64,000 bases of DNA from Yersinia pekkanenii (lineage in GTDB: Bacteria; Pseudomonadota; Gammaproteobacteria; Enterobacterales; Enterobacteriaceae). Positions within the stretch are counted from its first letter, which is position 1, and each line of letters starts with the position of its first letter. The stretch is from positions 124,001-188,000 of the forward strand of contig NZ_CQAZ01000003.1 in the NCBI RefSeq assembly GCF_001152565.1. The letters run 5' to 3'. A program made the translations under genes and the position numbers. Below the pieces are notes generated by a model. That model did not search any database and was not told the DNA's origin. It saw only the letters and a program-made list of their open reading frames with translations. Shown one piece after another: positions 1 through 10,287 of this stretch.

Positions 1-252
1 GCCGCTTTAGCGCGATTAAGCCATCACCTCGATTTAACCCTGGCAGATTGCATGGCATTTGGTGACGCAATGAATGATAAAGAGATGTTGTCGCAGGTGG
101 GGCGCGGGTTAGTGATGGGAAATGCATTACCGCAATTGAAACAAGAGTTACCTCATTTACAGGTTATTGGGCGCTGCGAACAACAAGGTGTCGCCCACTA
201 TTTGCAACATTGGCTAAGTTCACCACACCTCACCTATTCCCCCGAATTCTGA
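1..252 (+). CDS. cof: Cof-type HAD hydrolase, 3' part
   Basis: The frame is open from the window edge and ends at the TGA at 250-252, so only the last 83 codons are present. The visible part holds the HAD motif IV region [10 protein letters not shown] (Mg-binding acidic residues GDxxND), followed by the GLVMGNA segment typical of Cof-family phosphatases. E. coli Cof dephosphorylates the thiamin intermediate HMP-PP and other sugar or vitamin phosphates in the cytosol. The assignment rests on the motif and on the downstream order decR-mdlA-mdlB, which is the E. coli order. The N-terminal nucleophile Asp lies outside the window. Confidence 0.85.
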   Translation, partial: AALARLSHHLDLTLADCMAFGDAMNDKEMLSQVGRGLVMGNALPQLKQELPHLQVIGRCEQQGVAHYLQHWLSSPHLTYSPEF

Positions 253-349
253 GGTTCATACCCTTTGTTCTTGAGGCTGTAGCCGTGGTCGCGAGGTTCT
301 CTCGCTGCGGCCTACGATTTTAATTGCTCTGGGTATAGCTATTAGCCAG

Positions 350-372
350 CCGGATAACCATCCGGTTTTTTT
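350..372 (+). terminator. Rho-independent terminator after cof
   Basis: A 6-bp stem CCGGAT/ATCCGG with an AACC loop is followed by seven T. A second inverted repeat, AAGGCAGTTT...AAACTGCCTT (380-418), follows directly and probably serves the convergent gene on the minus strand. Confidence 0.75.
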
Positions 373-462
373 CTTCCGCAAGGCAGTTTGTTAGCATGAA
401 TTGCTGATAAACTGCCTTTTGCTTTTGATGGTTTTTGGCTGCTAACTGAGACCTTATTCTTA

Positions 463-1503
463 TTACAGATTTTTCAATTCATTGCTAAACGGTGTTAGGT
501 CACCAATATTATTACTGACCCATTGGGCATCGTAATAGGTATCAAGATAGCGCTCACCGCTGTCACAGAGTAACGTCACGAGAGCACCAGTTTTACCCTG
601 TTCTCGCATCTGTTTGGCCAATTGTAATGCTCCCCAGACGTTAGTACCGGTTGATGCGCCCACTTTGCGGCCCAGAATACTTTCCAGCCAATGGATAGTT
701 GCAACACTGGCAGCATCAGGAACCCGTAACATGCTGTCGATCACTTCTGGGATAAATGAAGGTTCTGCCCGTGGGCGGCCTATCCCTTCAATGCGGCTAC
801 CACAACTGCCGGTTACCGTGCGGTCACGGTTGCAGAAACAGTCATAAAATACCGAGTTTTCCGGATCGACCACCATCAGTTGAGTATCATGCCCCTGATA
901 GCGGATATATCGGCCCAAGGTTGCCGATGTGCCACCAGTACCTGCACTCATTACAATATAATCAGGTACCGGGAAGGGTTCACGAGCCATTTGACGGAAG
1001 ATACTATCAGCAATGTTATTATTGCCTCGCCAGTCGGTAGCTCGCTCGGCATAAGTAAACTGATCCATATAGTGGCCATTCAGATCACGAGCCAGTTGCT
1101 CTGATACCGCATAAATTTGCCCAGTGCTTTCAACAAAATGGCAACTGCCGCCGTAGAACATGATTTGTTCAACTTTACGCCGAGCGGTACAACTGGGCAT
1201 CACGGCGATAAATGGCAAGCCAATCAAGCGGGCAAAGTAGGCTTCAGATACCGCCGTGCTTCCTGAGGAAGCCTCGATTATGGTTGTTCCTTCCGTTATC
1301 CAACCATTGCATAAACCATAAAGAAACAATGAGCGCGCCAAACGGTGCTTCAAGCTACCGGTTGGATGAGTGCTCTCATCTTTTAAATAGAGATAAATGC
1401 CGGGAAAAGTGGGCAGATTTAAGCGGATCAGGTGGGTATCAGCGGAGCGCTGAAAATCAGCTTCTATTTCACTGATAGCATTCTTTACCCAAGTGTTGGT
1501 CAT
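463..1503 (-). CDS. PLP-dependent cysteine synthase/desulfhydrase-family enzyme
   Basis: A 346-residue fold-type II PLP enzyme. The N-terminal part has the PLP lysine context [11 protein letters not shown] (Lys around position 52), the substrate loop [12 protein letters not shown], and the phosphate-binding loop [12 protein letters not shown] near residue 200. These are the marks of the cysteine synthase/cystathionine beta-synthase superfamily. It is divergent from, and next to, a DecR-type Lrp regulator, which in E. coli responds to cysteine and activates a cysteine desulfidase operon. I therefore infer L-cysteine desulfhydrase activity (cysteine detoxification to H2S, pyruvate and ammonia), but a synthase or another beta-elimination role cannot be excluded. 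E. coli has no gene here, so this is a Yersinia-side insertion or an E. coli loss. Confidence 0.75.
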   Translation of the reverse strand: MTNTWVKNAISEIEADFQRSADTHLIRLNLPTFPGIYLYLKDESTHPTGSLKHRLARSLFLYGLCNGWITEGTTIIEASSGSTAVSEAYFARLIGLPFIAVMPSCTARRKVEQIMFYGGSCHFVESTGQIYAVSEQLARDLNGHYMDQFTYAERATDWRGNNNIADSIFRQMAREPFPVPDYIVMSAGTGGTSATLGRYIRYQGHDTQLMVVDPENSVFYDCFCNRDRTVTGSCGSRIEGIGRPRAEPSFIPEVIDSMLRVPDAASVATIHWLESILGRKVGASTGTNVWGALQLAKQMREQGKTGALVTLLCDSGERYLDTYYDAQWVSNNIGDLTPFSNELKNL

Positions 1504-1628
1504 TTTATGGCCTGCGATGTAGGTAGTAAACTAATGATGACTAGATTAACGGTTATCAAAGAAAAAAACGTTGCCATTTTTCCTTCTTTATCGCCAAATA
1601 GTAGAAATTTATTCTCTGGTTTCTCGTT

Positions 1629-2090
1629 ATGTTAGATAAAACTGACCGTAAACTCCTTTGTATGTTGCAAGAAGATTGCACCCAGTCACTACACGTGCTG
1701 GCCGAGGCCGTCAATTTGACCTCTACACCTTGCTGGAAACGCTTGAAACGCCTTGAGGATGAGGGATTTATCCGTGGACGAGTCGCATTGCTGGATAGCG
1801 AAAAGTTGGGATTAGGACTTACGGCATTTGTACTGATCAAAACACAGCAGCATAATAGTGTCTGGTATCAGGAGTTCGTCGAATTTACCAAGCAAATGCC
1901 TGAGGTGCTGGCATTCTATCGTATGGCTGGCGAATATGACTATCTGATGCAGGTAGAAGTTGCCGATATGAAAAGTTACGATAATTTTTACAAACGGATG
2001 GTTAATGGCGTTCCGGGGCTGATTGATGTGACATCAAGCTTTGCAATGGAAAAAATTAAATATACGACTATGTTGCCTGTTCCTGAGTGA
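1629..2090 (+). CDS. decR: Lrp/AsnC-family regulator DecR (YbaO)
   Basis: 153 residues, the usual Lrp length. The N-terminal helix-turn-helix ([15 protein letters not shown], then [20 protein letters not shown]) is followed by a RAM effector domain ([16 protein letters not shown]). The match to E. coli YbaO/DecR is strong by motif and synteny (cof-decR-mdlA). The 125-bp divergent spacer (1504-1628) must hold the promoters of both this gene and the PLP enzyme, so control of the neighbour is likely. The ribosome site before ATG 1629 is weak. Confidence 0.88.
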   Translation: MLDKTDRKLLCMLQEDCTQSLHVLAEAVNLTSTPCWKRLKRLEDEGFIRGRVALLDSEKLGLGLTAFVLIKTQQHNSVWYQEFVEFTKQMPEVLAFYRMAGEYDYLMQVEVADMKSYDNFYKRMVNGVPGLIDVTSSFAMEKIKYTTMLPVPE

Positions 2091-2194
2091 TTAATGGGAT
2101 AAAAAACCATTTTAACGATGGTATTCTACTTTCTTGTCGCATTTAGCGAGAAAATACCGATGCTGTTCGGTGTCAGAGTATGGAATAAAACTTC

Positions 2195-3961
2195 GTGAGA
2201 TTGTTTGCACAATTAGGCTGGTATTTCCGCCGAGAGTGGCGTCGTTATGTGGGCGCGGTGTTGCTGCTGATTATTATCGCTATCCTGCAATTATTGCCAC
2301 CTAAGCTGGTCGGAGTGATTGTCGATGGCATCAGTACAAAACAGATGTCGACCGACATATTACTGGTATGGATTGGCGTGATGCTGGTGACGGCTATCGT
2401 GGTCTATCTGCTGCGTTATGTCTGGCGCATTTTATTATTTGGCGCTTCCTATCAATTGGCGGTGGAATTGCGTGCGAAATTTTATCGTCAACTCAGCCGT
2501 CAGGCTCCCGGATTCTATTTACGTCATCGTACTGGCGATTTAATGGCGCGCGCCACCAATGATGTCGATCGCGTGGTTTTTGCTGCAGGTGAGGGCGTGT
2601 TGACGTTGGTGGATTCGCTGGTGATGGGCTGCGCGGTTCTGATTGTGATGAGTACCCAAATCAGTTGGCAATTAACACTGTTGTCATTGTTACCCATGCC
2701 GGTGATGGCGGTAGTAATCAAATATTATGGTGACCAACTGCACCAGCGTTTTAAATCGGCTCAAGGAGCATTCTCGACACTGAATAATCAGGCGCAGGAA
2801 AGTCTGACTAGCATTCGCATGATTAAAGCCTTTGGCCTGGAAGAGAAGCAATCACAGCAGTTTGCGCAGGTAGCCGCAGAAGCCGGCGCGAAGAATATGT
2901 ACGTCGCGCGCATTGATGCCCGTTTTGATCCAACAATTTATATTGCTATCGGGATCGCTAATTTATTGGCTATCGGCGGTGGTAGCTGGATGGTGGTTAA
3001 CCACAGCATTACCTTGGGGCAATTAACCAGTTTTGTGATGTATCTGGGGCTGATGATTTGGCCGATGCTGGCATTGGCCTGGATGTTCAATATCGTTGAA
3101 CGCGGCAGTGCAGCTTATAGTCGTATCCGCAGTTTGTTGGAAGAGGCTCCAGTGGTGGAAGACGGTGAGATCGAATTATCTAACGGGCGTGGCACGTTAG
3201 CGGTAAATATTCGCCATTTCACTTATCCGGGCAGTGAACAGCCCGCATTACATGATGTGGCACTGAAATTGGCTCCGGGGCAGATGCTGGGGTTATGTGG
3301 GCCGACAGGTTCTGGTAAGAGCACTTTGTTGGCACTCATTCAGAGGCAATTTGATATTGATGACGGCGCTATTTGTTATCAAGGGCATCCACTACCTGAT
3401 ATCCGTTTGCATGACTGGCGTGGTCGTTTATCGGTGGTCAGTCAGACACCGTTTCTGTTCTCTGATACGGTTGCCGGCAATATCGCGCTGGGTAAGCCTG
3501 ATGCCACTCAGGCACAAATTGAGCAGGCAGCACGCTTAGCCAGTGTGCATGACGATATTTTACGCCTTCCGCAAGGTTATGACACCGAAGTGGGCGAGCG
3601 CGGAGTGATGCTGTCTGGTGGGCAGAAACAGCGAATTTCCATTGCCAGGGCACTGTTGTTGGATACTGAAATCCTGATCCTCGATGATGCACTGTCCGCA
3701 GTTGATGGCCAGACCGAGTACCAAATTTTAAAAAACCTACGTGAGTGGGGTGAACAGCGCACCGTGATTATCAGCGCGCATCGTCTTTCTGCTTTGACGG
3801 AAGCCAGCGAGATTCTGGTGATGCAGCACGGCGGTGTGATGCAGCGTGGTGCGCATAATGTATTGGTGAATCAGTCTGGGTGGTATCGGGAGATGTACCG
3901 TTATCAGCAACTGGAGGCAGCATTAGATGATGGTGAGTCAGGGGTCAAAACCGATGAGTAA
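2195..3961 (+). CDS. mdlA: ABC exporter half-transporter MdlA
   Basis: 588 residues: six-helix exporter domain (about 1-310), then a nucleotide-binding domain with Walker [10 protein letters not shown], signature LSGGQKQR and Walker B ILILDD. The residue after Walker B is Asp instead of the catalytic Glu, so this subunit contributes a degenerate ATP site. The start is GTG at 2195. It forms a pair with the overlapping mdlB and is expected to work as an inner-membrane heterodimer. E. coli MdlAB is classed as a multidrug-like exporter whose substrate is not settled. Confidence 0.92.
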   Translation: MRLFAQLGWYFRREWRRYVGAVLLLIIIAILQLLPPKLVGVIVDGISTKQMSTDILLVWIGVMLVTAIVVYLLRYVWRILLFGASYQLAVELRAKFYRQLSRQAPGFYLRHRTGDLMARATNDVDRVVFAAGEGVLTLVDSLVMGCAVLIVMSTQISWQLTLLSLLPMPVMAVVIKYYGDQLHQRFKSAQGAFSTLNNQAQESLTSIRMIKAFGLEEKQSQQFAQVAAEAGAKNMYVARIDARFDPTIYIAIGIANLLAIGGGSWMVVNHSITLGQLTSFVMYLGLMIWPMLALAWMFNIVERGSAAYSRIRSLLEEAPVVEDGEIELSNGRGTLAVNIRHFTYPGSEQPALHDVALKLAPGQMLGLCGPTGSGKSTLLALIQRQFDIDDGAICYQGHPLPDIRLHDWRGRLSVVSQTPFLFSDTVAGNIALGKPDATQAQIEQAARLASVHDDILRLPQGYDTEVGERGVMLSGGQKQRISIARALLLDTEILILDDALSAVDGQTEYQILKNLREWGEQRTVIISAHRLSALTEASEILVMQHGGVMQRGAHNVLVNQSGWYREMYRYQQLEAALDDGESGVKTDE

Positions 3962-5732
3962 AGCTCAGCAACTTTGGCCGACACTCAAACGTTTGCTCTC
4001 TTATGGTTCTCCTTATCGTAAGCCATTAGGGCTGGCGGTGTTGATGTTGTGGATTGCGGCGGCTGCCGAAGTCAGCGGCCCGTTGTTGATAAGCTACTTC
4101 ATTGACCATGTGGTCGCTAAAGGCACCTTGCCTCTCGGTTTGGTGAGTGGGTTGGCATTGGCATATCTGCTGCTGCAATTGTTGGCCGCCGCGTTGCACT
4201 ATTTTCAAGCATTGCTGTTTAACCGTGCTGCTGTCGGTGTGGTGCAACGGTTACGTATTGAAGTGATGGATGCGGCTTTGCGCCAGCCTCTCAGTGCTTT
4301 TGATACCCAGCCGGTAGGGCAATTGATTTCCCGTGTTACCAATGACACTGAAGTCATCAAAGATTTGTATGTGATGGTGGTGTCGACGGTGCTGAAAAGT
4401 GCCGCGTTAATTGGTGCAATGCTGGTGGCAATGTTCAGTCTGGATTGGCGTATGGCGCTGATTTCGATTTGCATCTTCCCGGCAGTATTGGTGGTCATGG
4501 CTATTTTTCAGCGCTATAGCACACCGGTGGTTCGCCAGGTTCGGGCTTATCTTGCGGATATTAACGACGGTTTTAATGAAATCATCAATGGCATGGGCGT
4601 CATTCAGCAGTTTCGCCAGCAAGCGCGTTTTGGCGAACGCATGGAGTCTGCCAGCCGTGCTCATTATATGGCACGGATGCAAACTCTACGCTTAGAAGGT
4701 TTTCTATTGCGGCCGTTGCTGAGCTTATTTTCTGCCATGGTGTTATGTGGTTTGTTGTTGCTTTTCGGTTTTAGCCCTGAGGGTTCAGTGGGTGTCGGTG
4801 TGTTGTATGCGTTCATTAACTATCTGGGGCGGCTGAATGAGCCATTAATTGAGCTAACATCACAGCAATCAATTATGCAGCAGGCTGTGGTGGCCGGGGA
4901 GCGTATTTTCGATCTAATGGATCGTGCTCAGCAAGGCTATGGTAGCGATGACCGCCCACTCACCAGTGGCCGTATTCAGGTTGATAATGTCAGCTTTTCA
5001 TACCGTAGCGATAAAATGGTGCTGCAAAACATTTCGCTTGATGTGCCTTCGCGCGGCTTTGTCGCCTTGGTGGGGCATACCGGTAGCGGTAAGAGTACGT
5101 TAGCTAACCTATTGATGGGTTACTATCCGGTGCAGCATGGGGAGATCCTACTTGATGGGCGGCCTTTGTCGGCGTTATCACATCAGACCTTGCGCCAGGG
5201 GGTTGCTATGGTGCAACAGGACCCCGTGGTATTAGCTGACTCATTTTTCGCTAATGTGACCTTGGGCCGTGATATCAGTGAACAGCAAGTGTGGGATGCA
5301 TTGGAAACCGTGCAACTTGCGTCATTAGTGCGGGCTTTGCCTAATGGGTTGCACAGTTTGCTCGGGGAGCAGGGTAACACCTTGTCTGTTGGGCAAAAAC
5401 AACTGTTGGCGATGGCACGAGTATTGGTGCAGGCACCGCAAATTCTGATTTTAGATGAAGCGACCGCCAATATTGACTCTGGCACTGAACAGGCCATTCA
5501 GCGGGCATTGCAGCTAATTCGGAAAAATACCACGCTGGTGGTGATTGCTCACCGTCTTTCGACCATTGTCGATGCCGATACTATATTGGTATTGCACCGT
5601 GGTATGGCAGTAGAACAAGGTAAGCATCAAGCGCTACTCGCGGCCCATGGGCGCTATTATCAAATGTACCAATTGCAACTGGTCAGTGAAGATTTAGCCG
5701 CCATTGATCAGGTGGAACCCGCTGTAAGTTAA
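3954..5732 (+). CDS. mdlB: ABC exporter half-transporter MdlB
   Basis: I take ATG 3954 ([12 protein letters not shown]...) as the start because CAGGGG lies 9 bases upstream and the family begins there; an in-frame ATG at 3927 would add nine residues. It overlaps the mdlA stop by 8 bases, so translation is probably coupled. 592 residues, exporter membrane domain then NBD with Walker [10 protein letters not shown] and Walker B LILDEA with the catalytic Glu. The signature is LSVGQ instead of LSGGQ. With MdlA's Asp this leaves one degenerate and one consensus ATP site, as in other heterodimeric exporters. Confidence 0.92.
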   Translation: MSKAQQLWPTLKRLLSYGSPYRKPLGLAVLMLWIAAAAEVSGPLLISYFIDHVVAKGTLPLGLVSGLALAYLLLQLLAAALHYFQALLFNRAAVGVVQRLRIEVMDAALRQPLSAFDTQPVGQLISRVTNDTEVIKDLYVMVVSTVLKSAALIGAMLVAMFSLDWRMALISICIFPAVLVVMAIFQRYSTPVVRQVRAYLADINDGFNEIINGMGVIQQFRQQARFGERMESASRAHYMARMQTLRLEGFLLRPLLSLFSAMVLCGLLLLFGFSPEGSVGVGVLYAFINYLGRLNEPLIELTSQQSIMQQAVVAGERIFDLMDRAQQGYGSDDRPLTSGRIQVDNVSFSYRSDKMVLQNISLDVPSRGFVALVGHTGSGKSTLANLLMGYYPVQHGEILLDGRPLSALSHQTLRQGVAMVQQDPVVLADSFFANVTLGRDISEQQVWDALETVQLASLVRALPNGLHSLLGEQGNTLSVGQKQLLAMARVLVQAPQILILDEATANIDSGTEQAIQRALQLIRKNTTLVVIAHRLSTIVDADTILVLHRGMAVEQGKHQALLAAHGRYYQMYQLQLVSEDLAAIDQVEPAVS

Positions 5733-6083
5733 GCGATAGTCTATGGGTATGGGGCCACGCGGCCCCTACTATTCTCCAAATTTCTTTCCGAACAGATCTC
5801 TTCTGTAGATAACACCCATCCCGCAGAGTGACCGCACCCTAATCTGGCATGGCAATAAGGTATTAATGCTGTTGTGCACTTGTGTGACGCGCATCGCACT
5901 AATTTGGTGCGGGAAAACCGTTCAACCTTATCGATTCAGCGATGCGACTTCTGGCTTGGGTCTCTCAATCGCCTTATGTTCGCCATTTTTACACTAAATC
6001 ACCGCTATCATTATTTATGGCATAGCCTTTGCTTTATCTTGTGTGGCAGAGATGAATTCGACTTAATTCGAGAAGGGGCAAAT
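5733..6083 (+). promoter_or_regulatory. mdlB-glnK spacer with NtrC sites
   Basis: No gene here. A GC-rich hairpin GGGGCC/GGCCCC at about 5752-5767 follows mdlB. An NtrC-type dyad CGCAC-TAATTTGG-TGCG sits at 5895-5911, matching GCACYA-N3-TGGTGC, about 140 bp upstream of the sigma54 start point. A weaker half-matching site is near 5834-5850. Upstream activator sites at this distance are usual for sigma54 promoters of glnK-amtB. Confidence 0.7.
6018..6033 (+). promoter_or_regulatory. Sigma54 (RpoN) promoter of glnK-amtB
   Basis: TGGCATAGCCTTTGCT fits the -24/-12 consensus TGGCAC-N5-TTGCW, with GG at 6019-6020 and GC at 6031-6032 in the required phase. Transcription would start near 6044, about 40 bases before glnK. 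With the NtrC dyad this predicts induction under nitrogen limitation. Confidence 0.85.
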
Positions 6084-6422
6084 ATGAAGCTGGTTACCGT
6101 GGTTATCAAACCATTTAAGCTGGAGGATGTGCGTGAAGCCTTATCCTCTGTGGGTATTCAGGGGCTGACCGTGACCGAAGTGAAAGGATTTGGTCGCCAG
6201 AAAGGGCATGCAGAACTCTATCGGGGAGCTGAATACAGTGTCAATTTCTTACCCAAAGTGAAAATTGATATTGCGATTGCTGATGATCAATTGGATGAAG
6301 TGGTTGATGTGATCAGTAAGGCGGCCTATACCGGCAAAATTGGTGATGGCAAAATTTTCGTTGCTGAATTGCAACGTGTTATTCGCATCCGTACCGGCGA
6401 AACAGACGAAGCAGCACTGTAA
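6084..6422 (+). CDS. glnK: PII signal protein GlnK
   Basis: 112 residues, the standard PII length. It begins MKLVTVVIKPFKLEDVREAL and has the T-loop RGAEYSV with the uridylylation Tyr at position 51. ATG 6084 follows GAAGGGG. GlnK senses 2-oxoglutarate, ATP/ADP and, through uridylylation, glutamine. It docks on AmtB to block ammonium uptake when nitrogen is plentiful. Upstream in-frame codons extend to 5874 but cross the sigma54 promoter, so they are not coding. Confidence 0.97.
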   Translation: MKLVTVVIKPFKLEDVREALSSVGIQGLTVTEVKGFGRQKGHAELYRGAEYSVNFLPKVKIDIAIADDQLDEVVDVISKAAYTGKIGDGKIFVAELQRVIRIRTGETDEAAL

Positions 6423-6461
6423 TTTGCGGGCTCAAATTTAGTGAATAGGGATGGGTTGACG

Positions 6462-7751
6462 ATGAAAAAACTTTTATCCATGTTGGGCCTGAGTTCGGTA
6501 GCGATGCTGCCCTCTTTGGCAATGGCCGCCGTACCGGCTGTAGCTGACAAAGCTGATAATGCTTTTATGATGATTTGTACCGCCTTGGTACTGTTTATGA
6601 CGGTACCCGGTATTGCCCTGTTCTACGGCGGCCTGCTGCGTTCCAAAAACGTATTATCGATGATGACTCAGGTCATGGTGACCTTTGCGCTGGTTTGCGT
6701 GTTGTGGATACTCTACGGTTATAGTCTGGCATTCGGTACCGGTAATGCGTTCTTCGGCGGTTTTGATATGGCGATGCTGAAAGGTATCGGCCTGACCAGC
6801 TTGAGTGGTACGTTTTACCAATATATTCATGTGGTGTTCCAAGCTTCATTCGCTTGTATCACCGTTGCTCTGGTGGTGGGTTCATTTGCCGAACGTATTC
6901 GTTTCTCTGCGGTATTAATTTTTGCTGTGCTGTGGTTCACCTTCTCCTACCTGCCAATGGCACACATGGTATGGGGAGGGGGTTTCCTGGCAATGGATGG
7001 CGCACTGGACTTTGCTGGTGGTACCGTGGTGCACATTAATGCTGCTATTGCCGGCTTGGTGGGCGCTTACTTGCTGGGCAAACGTGCTGGTTTTGGTAAA
7101 GAAGCATTCAAACCACACAATTTACCCATGGTATTTACCGGTACAGCCATTCTGTATATCGGCTGGTTTGGTTTCAATGCCGGTTCTGCCGGTGCCGCGA
7201 ACGAAATTGCCGCACTTGCCTTCTTGAATACGGTGGTAGCAACTGCGGGAGCTATCCTTTCGTGGGTATTTGCTGAGTGGATTTTACGGGGTAAACCTTC
7301 CCTGTTGGGGGCGTGTTCTGGTTGTATTGCCGGGTTGGTTGCTATCACACCAGCGGCAGGGACAGTGGGGGTAGGCGGTGCATTAATTATCGGTCTGGTA
7401 GGGGGTGTTGCCGGTCTGTGGGGGGTGGTTCTGCTGAAAAAATGGTTGCGGGTTGATGATACCTGTGACGTGTTCGGTGTCCATGGGGTATGTGGGATTA
7501 TCGGTTGTATCCTGACGGGGGTATTCACTTCGGCTTCACTGGGCGGTACCGGTTACGCTGCTGGTGTCACCATGGGTCATCAGGTTGGCGTGCAATTGTT
7601 CAGCGTCGGTGTGTGTTTGGTCTGGTCTGGTGTTGTTGCTTTTGTTGCCTTTAAAATTGCTGACTTGTTAGTGGGTCTGCGGGTACCAGAAGAACAAGAA
7701 CGCGAAGGTCTGGATGTTAACAGCCACGGCGAGAATGCATACAATCAATAA
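6462..7751 (+). CDS. amtB: Ammonium transporter AmtB
   Basis: 429 residues from ATG 6462 (MKKLLSMLGLSSVAMLPSL...), giving a normal cleavable signal peptide ending near AMA; the in-frame codon at 6441 lacks a spaced ribosome site. Eleven membrane segments are expected. The twin pore histidines lie in GGTVVHINAA and FGVHGVCG. AmtB conducts ammonium across the inner membrane as a trimer, regulated by GlnK encoded 39 bases upstream in the same operon. Confidence 0.97.
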   Translation: MKKLLSMLGLSSVAMLPSLAMAAVPAVADKADNAFMMICTALVLFMTVPGIALFYGGLLRSKNVLSMMTQVMVTFALVCVLWILYGYSLAFGTGNAFFGGFDMAMLKGIGLTSLSGTFYQYIHVVFQASFACITVALVVGSFAERIRFSAVLIFAVLWFTFSYLPMAHMVWGGGFLAMDGALDFAGGTVVHINAAIAGLVGAYLLGKRAGFGKEAFKPHNLPMVFTGTAILYIGWFGFNAGSAGAANEIAALAFLNTVVATAGAILSWVFAEWILRGKPSLLGACSGCIAGLVAITPAAGTVGVGGALIIGLVGGVAGLWGVVLLKKWLRVDDTCDVFGVHGVCGIIGCILTGVFTSASLGGTGYAAGVTMGHQVGVQLFSVGVCLVWSGVVAFVAFKIADLLVGLRVPEEQEREGLDVNSHGENAYNQ

Positions 7752-7792
7752 GTTAACTCTAACAGTAAAATAAATTAATAATGATAGCAACG

Positions 7793-7814
7793 GGGGCGAT
7801 GGCGACATCGCCCC
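7793..7814. terminator. Bidirectional terminator between amtB and tesB
   Basis: A perfect 9-bp stem GGGGCGATG/CATCGCCCC with loop GCGA lies between the convergent genes. The + side is followed by a T-rich stretch. Confidence 0.8.
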
Positions 7815-7826
7815 TTGTATTTATTG

Positions 7827-8690
7827 TTATTTCTGATGTAAACGGATCACGCCTTCCTGCACTGTAGAGGCTACCAATACCCCTTCGCTATTGTAAATTT
7901 GCCCACGAACAAACCCCCGAGCTCCAGAGGCCGAAGTACTTTCTACGGCATACAGTAACCAATCATCTAAGCGGAATGGTCGATGGAACCACATGGAATG
8001 ATCTATTGTAGCAATTTGCACATTCGGTTGAAGGAAGCCAACGCCGTGTGGTTGCAAGGCAGTTGGCAGGAAATTGAAGTCTGAAGCATAGCCGAGTAAA
8101 TACTGATGTACCCGCAAATCATCCGGCATTTTGCCGTTGGCACGGAACCAGACATAACGATTTGGTGCTTCTACCGAACCTTGCAGCGGATTATGAAATT
8201 TCACCGGTCGCATTTCAATTGGCTGCTGACCAATAAACTTCTCACGTACTTTCTCGGGGATCAAATGGGCGAATTTGCGTGCAATTTCAGTTTCAGACAT
8301 CAATCCTTCCGGCGGTGGTACGTCCGGCATGGTATTTTGGTGTTCAAACCCTTCTTCCTGACGTTGGAACGACGCAGTCATATAGAAGATGGGTTTACCA
8401 TTTTGAATCGCACTGACCCGACGGGCACTGAAACTGTTGCCATCGCGTAAGGTTTCTACATCATAGATAATGGGTTTACTGCTGTCCCCAGGACGCAAAA
8501 AATAGCTGTGGAGTGAGTGAACTACCCGATCCGTGGGTACAGTTTGTTTGGCTGCATAGATAGCCTGACCGACGACCTGACCACCAAAGACCTGCCGCAA
8601 GCCCAGATCTTCACTTTGACCACGAAAAAGCCCTTCTTCAATTTTTTCTAAATCGAGTAGTTCAAGTAGTTTTTCTAATGCCTGACTCAT
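7827..8690 (-). CDS. tesB: Acyl-CoA thioesterase II TesB
   Basis: 287 residues, a double hot-dog thioesterase of the usual TesB length. The catalytic-triad contexts of this family are visible: Asp in IDHSMWFH, the Ser/Thr region TSASGARGF, and Gln in [10 protein letters not shown]. It hydrolyses medium- and long-chain acyl-CoA in the cytosol. The position between amtB and ybaY matches E. coli. A small reading frame at 8714-8962 on the same strand has no family resemblance and is not called. Confidence 0.95.
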   Translation of the reverse strand: MSQALEKLLELLDLEKIEEGLFRGQSEDLGLRQVFGGQVVGQAIYAAKQTVPTDRVVHSLHSYFLRPGDSSKPIIYDVETLRDGNSFSARRVSAIQNGKPIFYMTASFQRQEEGFEHQNTMPDVPPPEGLMSETEIARKFAHLIPEKVREKFIGQQPIEMRPVKFHNPLQGSVEAPNRYVWFRANGKMPDDLRVHQYLLGYASDFNFLPTALQPHGVGFLQPNVQIATIDHSMWFHRPFRLDDWLLYAVESTSASGARGFVRGQIYNSEGVLVASTVQEGVIRLHQK

Positions 8691-8947
8691 GTTGTGGCCC
8701 CTGATGGTTGAGTTCAGACACAGTGTGCTGAATCTGTTGACTGATCGTCAATATATTGCGGTGAAACTGCGCTCCAACTGATGATTAACTTATAAGGATT
8801 AGTCTGATAAATAGCTCGTTCGAGGTGAGGGCAGAAATCATTAGCGGATTGTGCTATAATTAGCATGCTAGGTGGTTGAAACCACTTATTAAACGCGGGC
8901 TTTTTTGTCAATAGCCAGCATCTTAATAATAAGAAGGAGTGCGACCT

Positions 8948-9487
8948 ATGAAACCTTGGCAACCAATAAAACTCTGGCAGATAGCGGGTGGGGCAGCATT
9001 AGTAATCAGTTTGGTCGGGTGTGCTCATCAAGGGGCCGATGTTCCGGTTGCTGCACCAGTAGAGTCGACGACTGTGGCGACATCTATTGCGCAGCCTACT
9101 GTACAAGGGACAGTGAATATCCGCGAGCGCATCGCATTACCACCAGATGCGGTAGTTACGGTCACGCTATCGGATGCCTCATTGGCTGATACACCATCAC
9201 GGGTGATTGCTCAGAAAGCGATCCGTACTGAGGGCAAACAGGCGCCATTTACCTTTATTTTGCCGTTTAATCCAGCAGAAATTCAGCCAAATGCACGTAT
9301 TATCGTGAGTGCAGCGATTACCCATAATGGTCAGCTACTGTTTATCACCGATACCATCCAGGAAGTGATCAACCGTGGTACCGGTACTCAGGCTAATCTG
9401 TTGCTGGTTCCTGTAACCTCTGTCGCTATTGAAACCGCTCCGGTAGGGACGACGACGACGACACCAGGCACTGCCACCATACAGTAG
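8948..9487 (+). CDS. ybaY: YbaY-family outer-membrane lipoprotein
   Basis: ATG 8948 follows AAGGAG by 8 bases; the frame is open from GTG 8939 but that start has no spaced ribosome site. A signal peptide with lipobox LVGC (Cys around residue 25) is followed by an Ala/Pro/Thr-rich linker and the conserved type III secretion-like pilotin region VNIRERIALPPDAVVTVTL. The C-terminus is a Thr-rich low-complexity tail (GTTTTTPGTATIQ). Synteny tesB-ybaY-atl agrees. The function of YbaY is poorly known. Confidence 0.9.
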   Translation: MKPWQPIKLWQIAGGAALVISLVGCAHQGADVPVAAPVESTTVATSIAQPTVQGTVNIRERIALPPDAVVTVTLSDASLADTPSRVIAQKAIRTEGKQAPFTFILPFNPAEIQPNARIIVSAAITHNGQLLFITDTIQEVINRGTGTQANLLLVPVTSVAIETAPVGTTTTTPGTATIQ

Positions 9488-9525
9488 CTTTAACTTGCTG
9501 CAACCCCAATAAGTTTGGGGATCAG

Positions 9526-9560
9526 CGCCACAGGGTATTCACTGTTCTGTGGCGTTTGCT
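9526..9560 (+). terminator. Terminator after ybaY
   Basis: CGCCACAG/CTGTGGCG form an 8-bp stem (9526-9533 with 9547-9554), followed by TTTGCTTT. It overlaps the atl stop region on the other strand. Confidence 0.65.
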
Positions 9561-9950
9561 TTAGCAGTATTGCCAGCGATATTGCTGTAAATTAATTCGG
9601 CCAGTGGTATCTATTTTAATGCCTTCGGCCAACAATGCTTTTTTTTGCCTAAGATAATCATCACCCATTAATGATATTTCGCCATGGCGGTTAATCACCC
9701 GATGCCAGGGTAATGCAGATCCTTCAGGTAAGCGTTTGAGAATGCCGCCGACTTGCCGCGCGGCTTTTGGCGATCCAATCAACCGAGCGATATCGCCATA
9801 GGTTGTGACCTGCCCGTATGGGATGGCTGCAACCACCTGGAATACCCGTTGGCGAAAGCTGTCTATTATCGGCGAGTTACCCCGCTCGGTTTGATCCTCT
9901 GCTATTTCAGGTTCATTTTGGCTTTGGGTATCGGGTTCTGATGACGTCAC
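9561..9950 (-). CDS. atl: Alkyltransferase-like protein Atl (YbaZ)
   Basis: Related to O6-alkylguanine-DNA alkyltransferase, but the active-site PCHR motif reads PWHRVI, with Trp in place of the acceptor Cys. This defines the Atl group, which binds O6-alkylguanine and hands it to nucleotide excision repair without removing the alkyl group. The DNA-recognition helix region YGQVTTYGDIARLIGSPKAARQVG is intact. The only available start in the track frame is GTG 9950, giving about 28 extra N-terminal residues before the conserved DSFRQRVFQVVAAIPYG; the true start is uncertain. Confidence 0.9.
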   Translation of the reverse strand: MTSSEPDTQSQNEPEIAEDQTERGNSPIIDSFRQRVFQVVAAIPYGQVTTYGDIARLIGSPKAARQVGGILKRLPEGSALPWHRVINRHGEISLMGDDYLRQKKALLAEGIKIDTTGRINLQQYRWQYC

Positions 9951-10173
9951 TGCATCCTCTTTGGTCGCGGTTATTTACATGGCAGATAGCGTTGCGCAAT
10001 ATGGATATAAATAACATCATTGCTGTTTTTTGTACCAGATGAAAATAGATTTAGCATTTACCTGAGGATGAATGGGTAAGAAATAACCGGTTAGCGTGTG
10101 TTGTCTTGCTATTTGGTGGGGCATGGTCGATAATGCCCATCGCTCCAGAGTGCAAGGGGCCGTCAACGTCAAT

Positions 10174-10287
10174 GGAGGCCCTGTTGGTTCTCCCGCAACA
10201 CTAACTTGTGAACTCGGTCAGATCCGGAAGGAAGCAGCCGTAGCAGGCGAGGTGTGTGCCGGGATGTAGCTGGCAGGGCCTCCACCA
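10174..10287 (+). ncRNA. ffs: 4.5S RNA of the signal recognition particle
   Basis: 114 bases starting GGAGGCCCTGTTGG and ending CAGGGCCTCCACC, so the two ends pair as in SRP RNA. The domain IV hallmark GGTCAGATCCGGAAGGAAGCAGC, with the asymmetric and symmetric internal loops and GGAA tetraloop, is intact, as is GTGTGCCGGGATGTAGC. It pairs with Ffh to target nascent membrane proteins. The position after atl matches E. coli. Confidence 0.97.

Noticed and set aside
5874-6083. N-terminal extension of glnK by 70 codons
   Set aside because: It crosses the sigma54 promoter and NtrC site; PII proteins start at MKLVTVVIKP.
8714-8962. 82-codon minus-strand frame between tesB and ybaY
   Set aside because: No family pattern, overlaps the ybaY promoter and start, and lacks a ribosome site.
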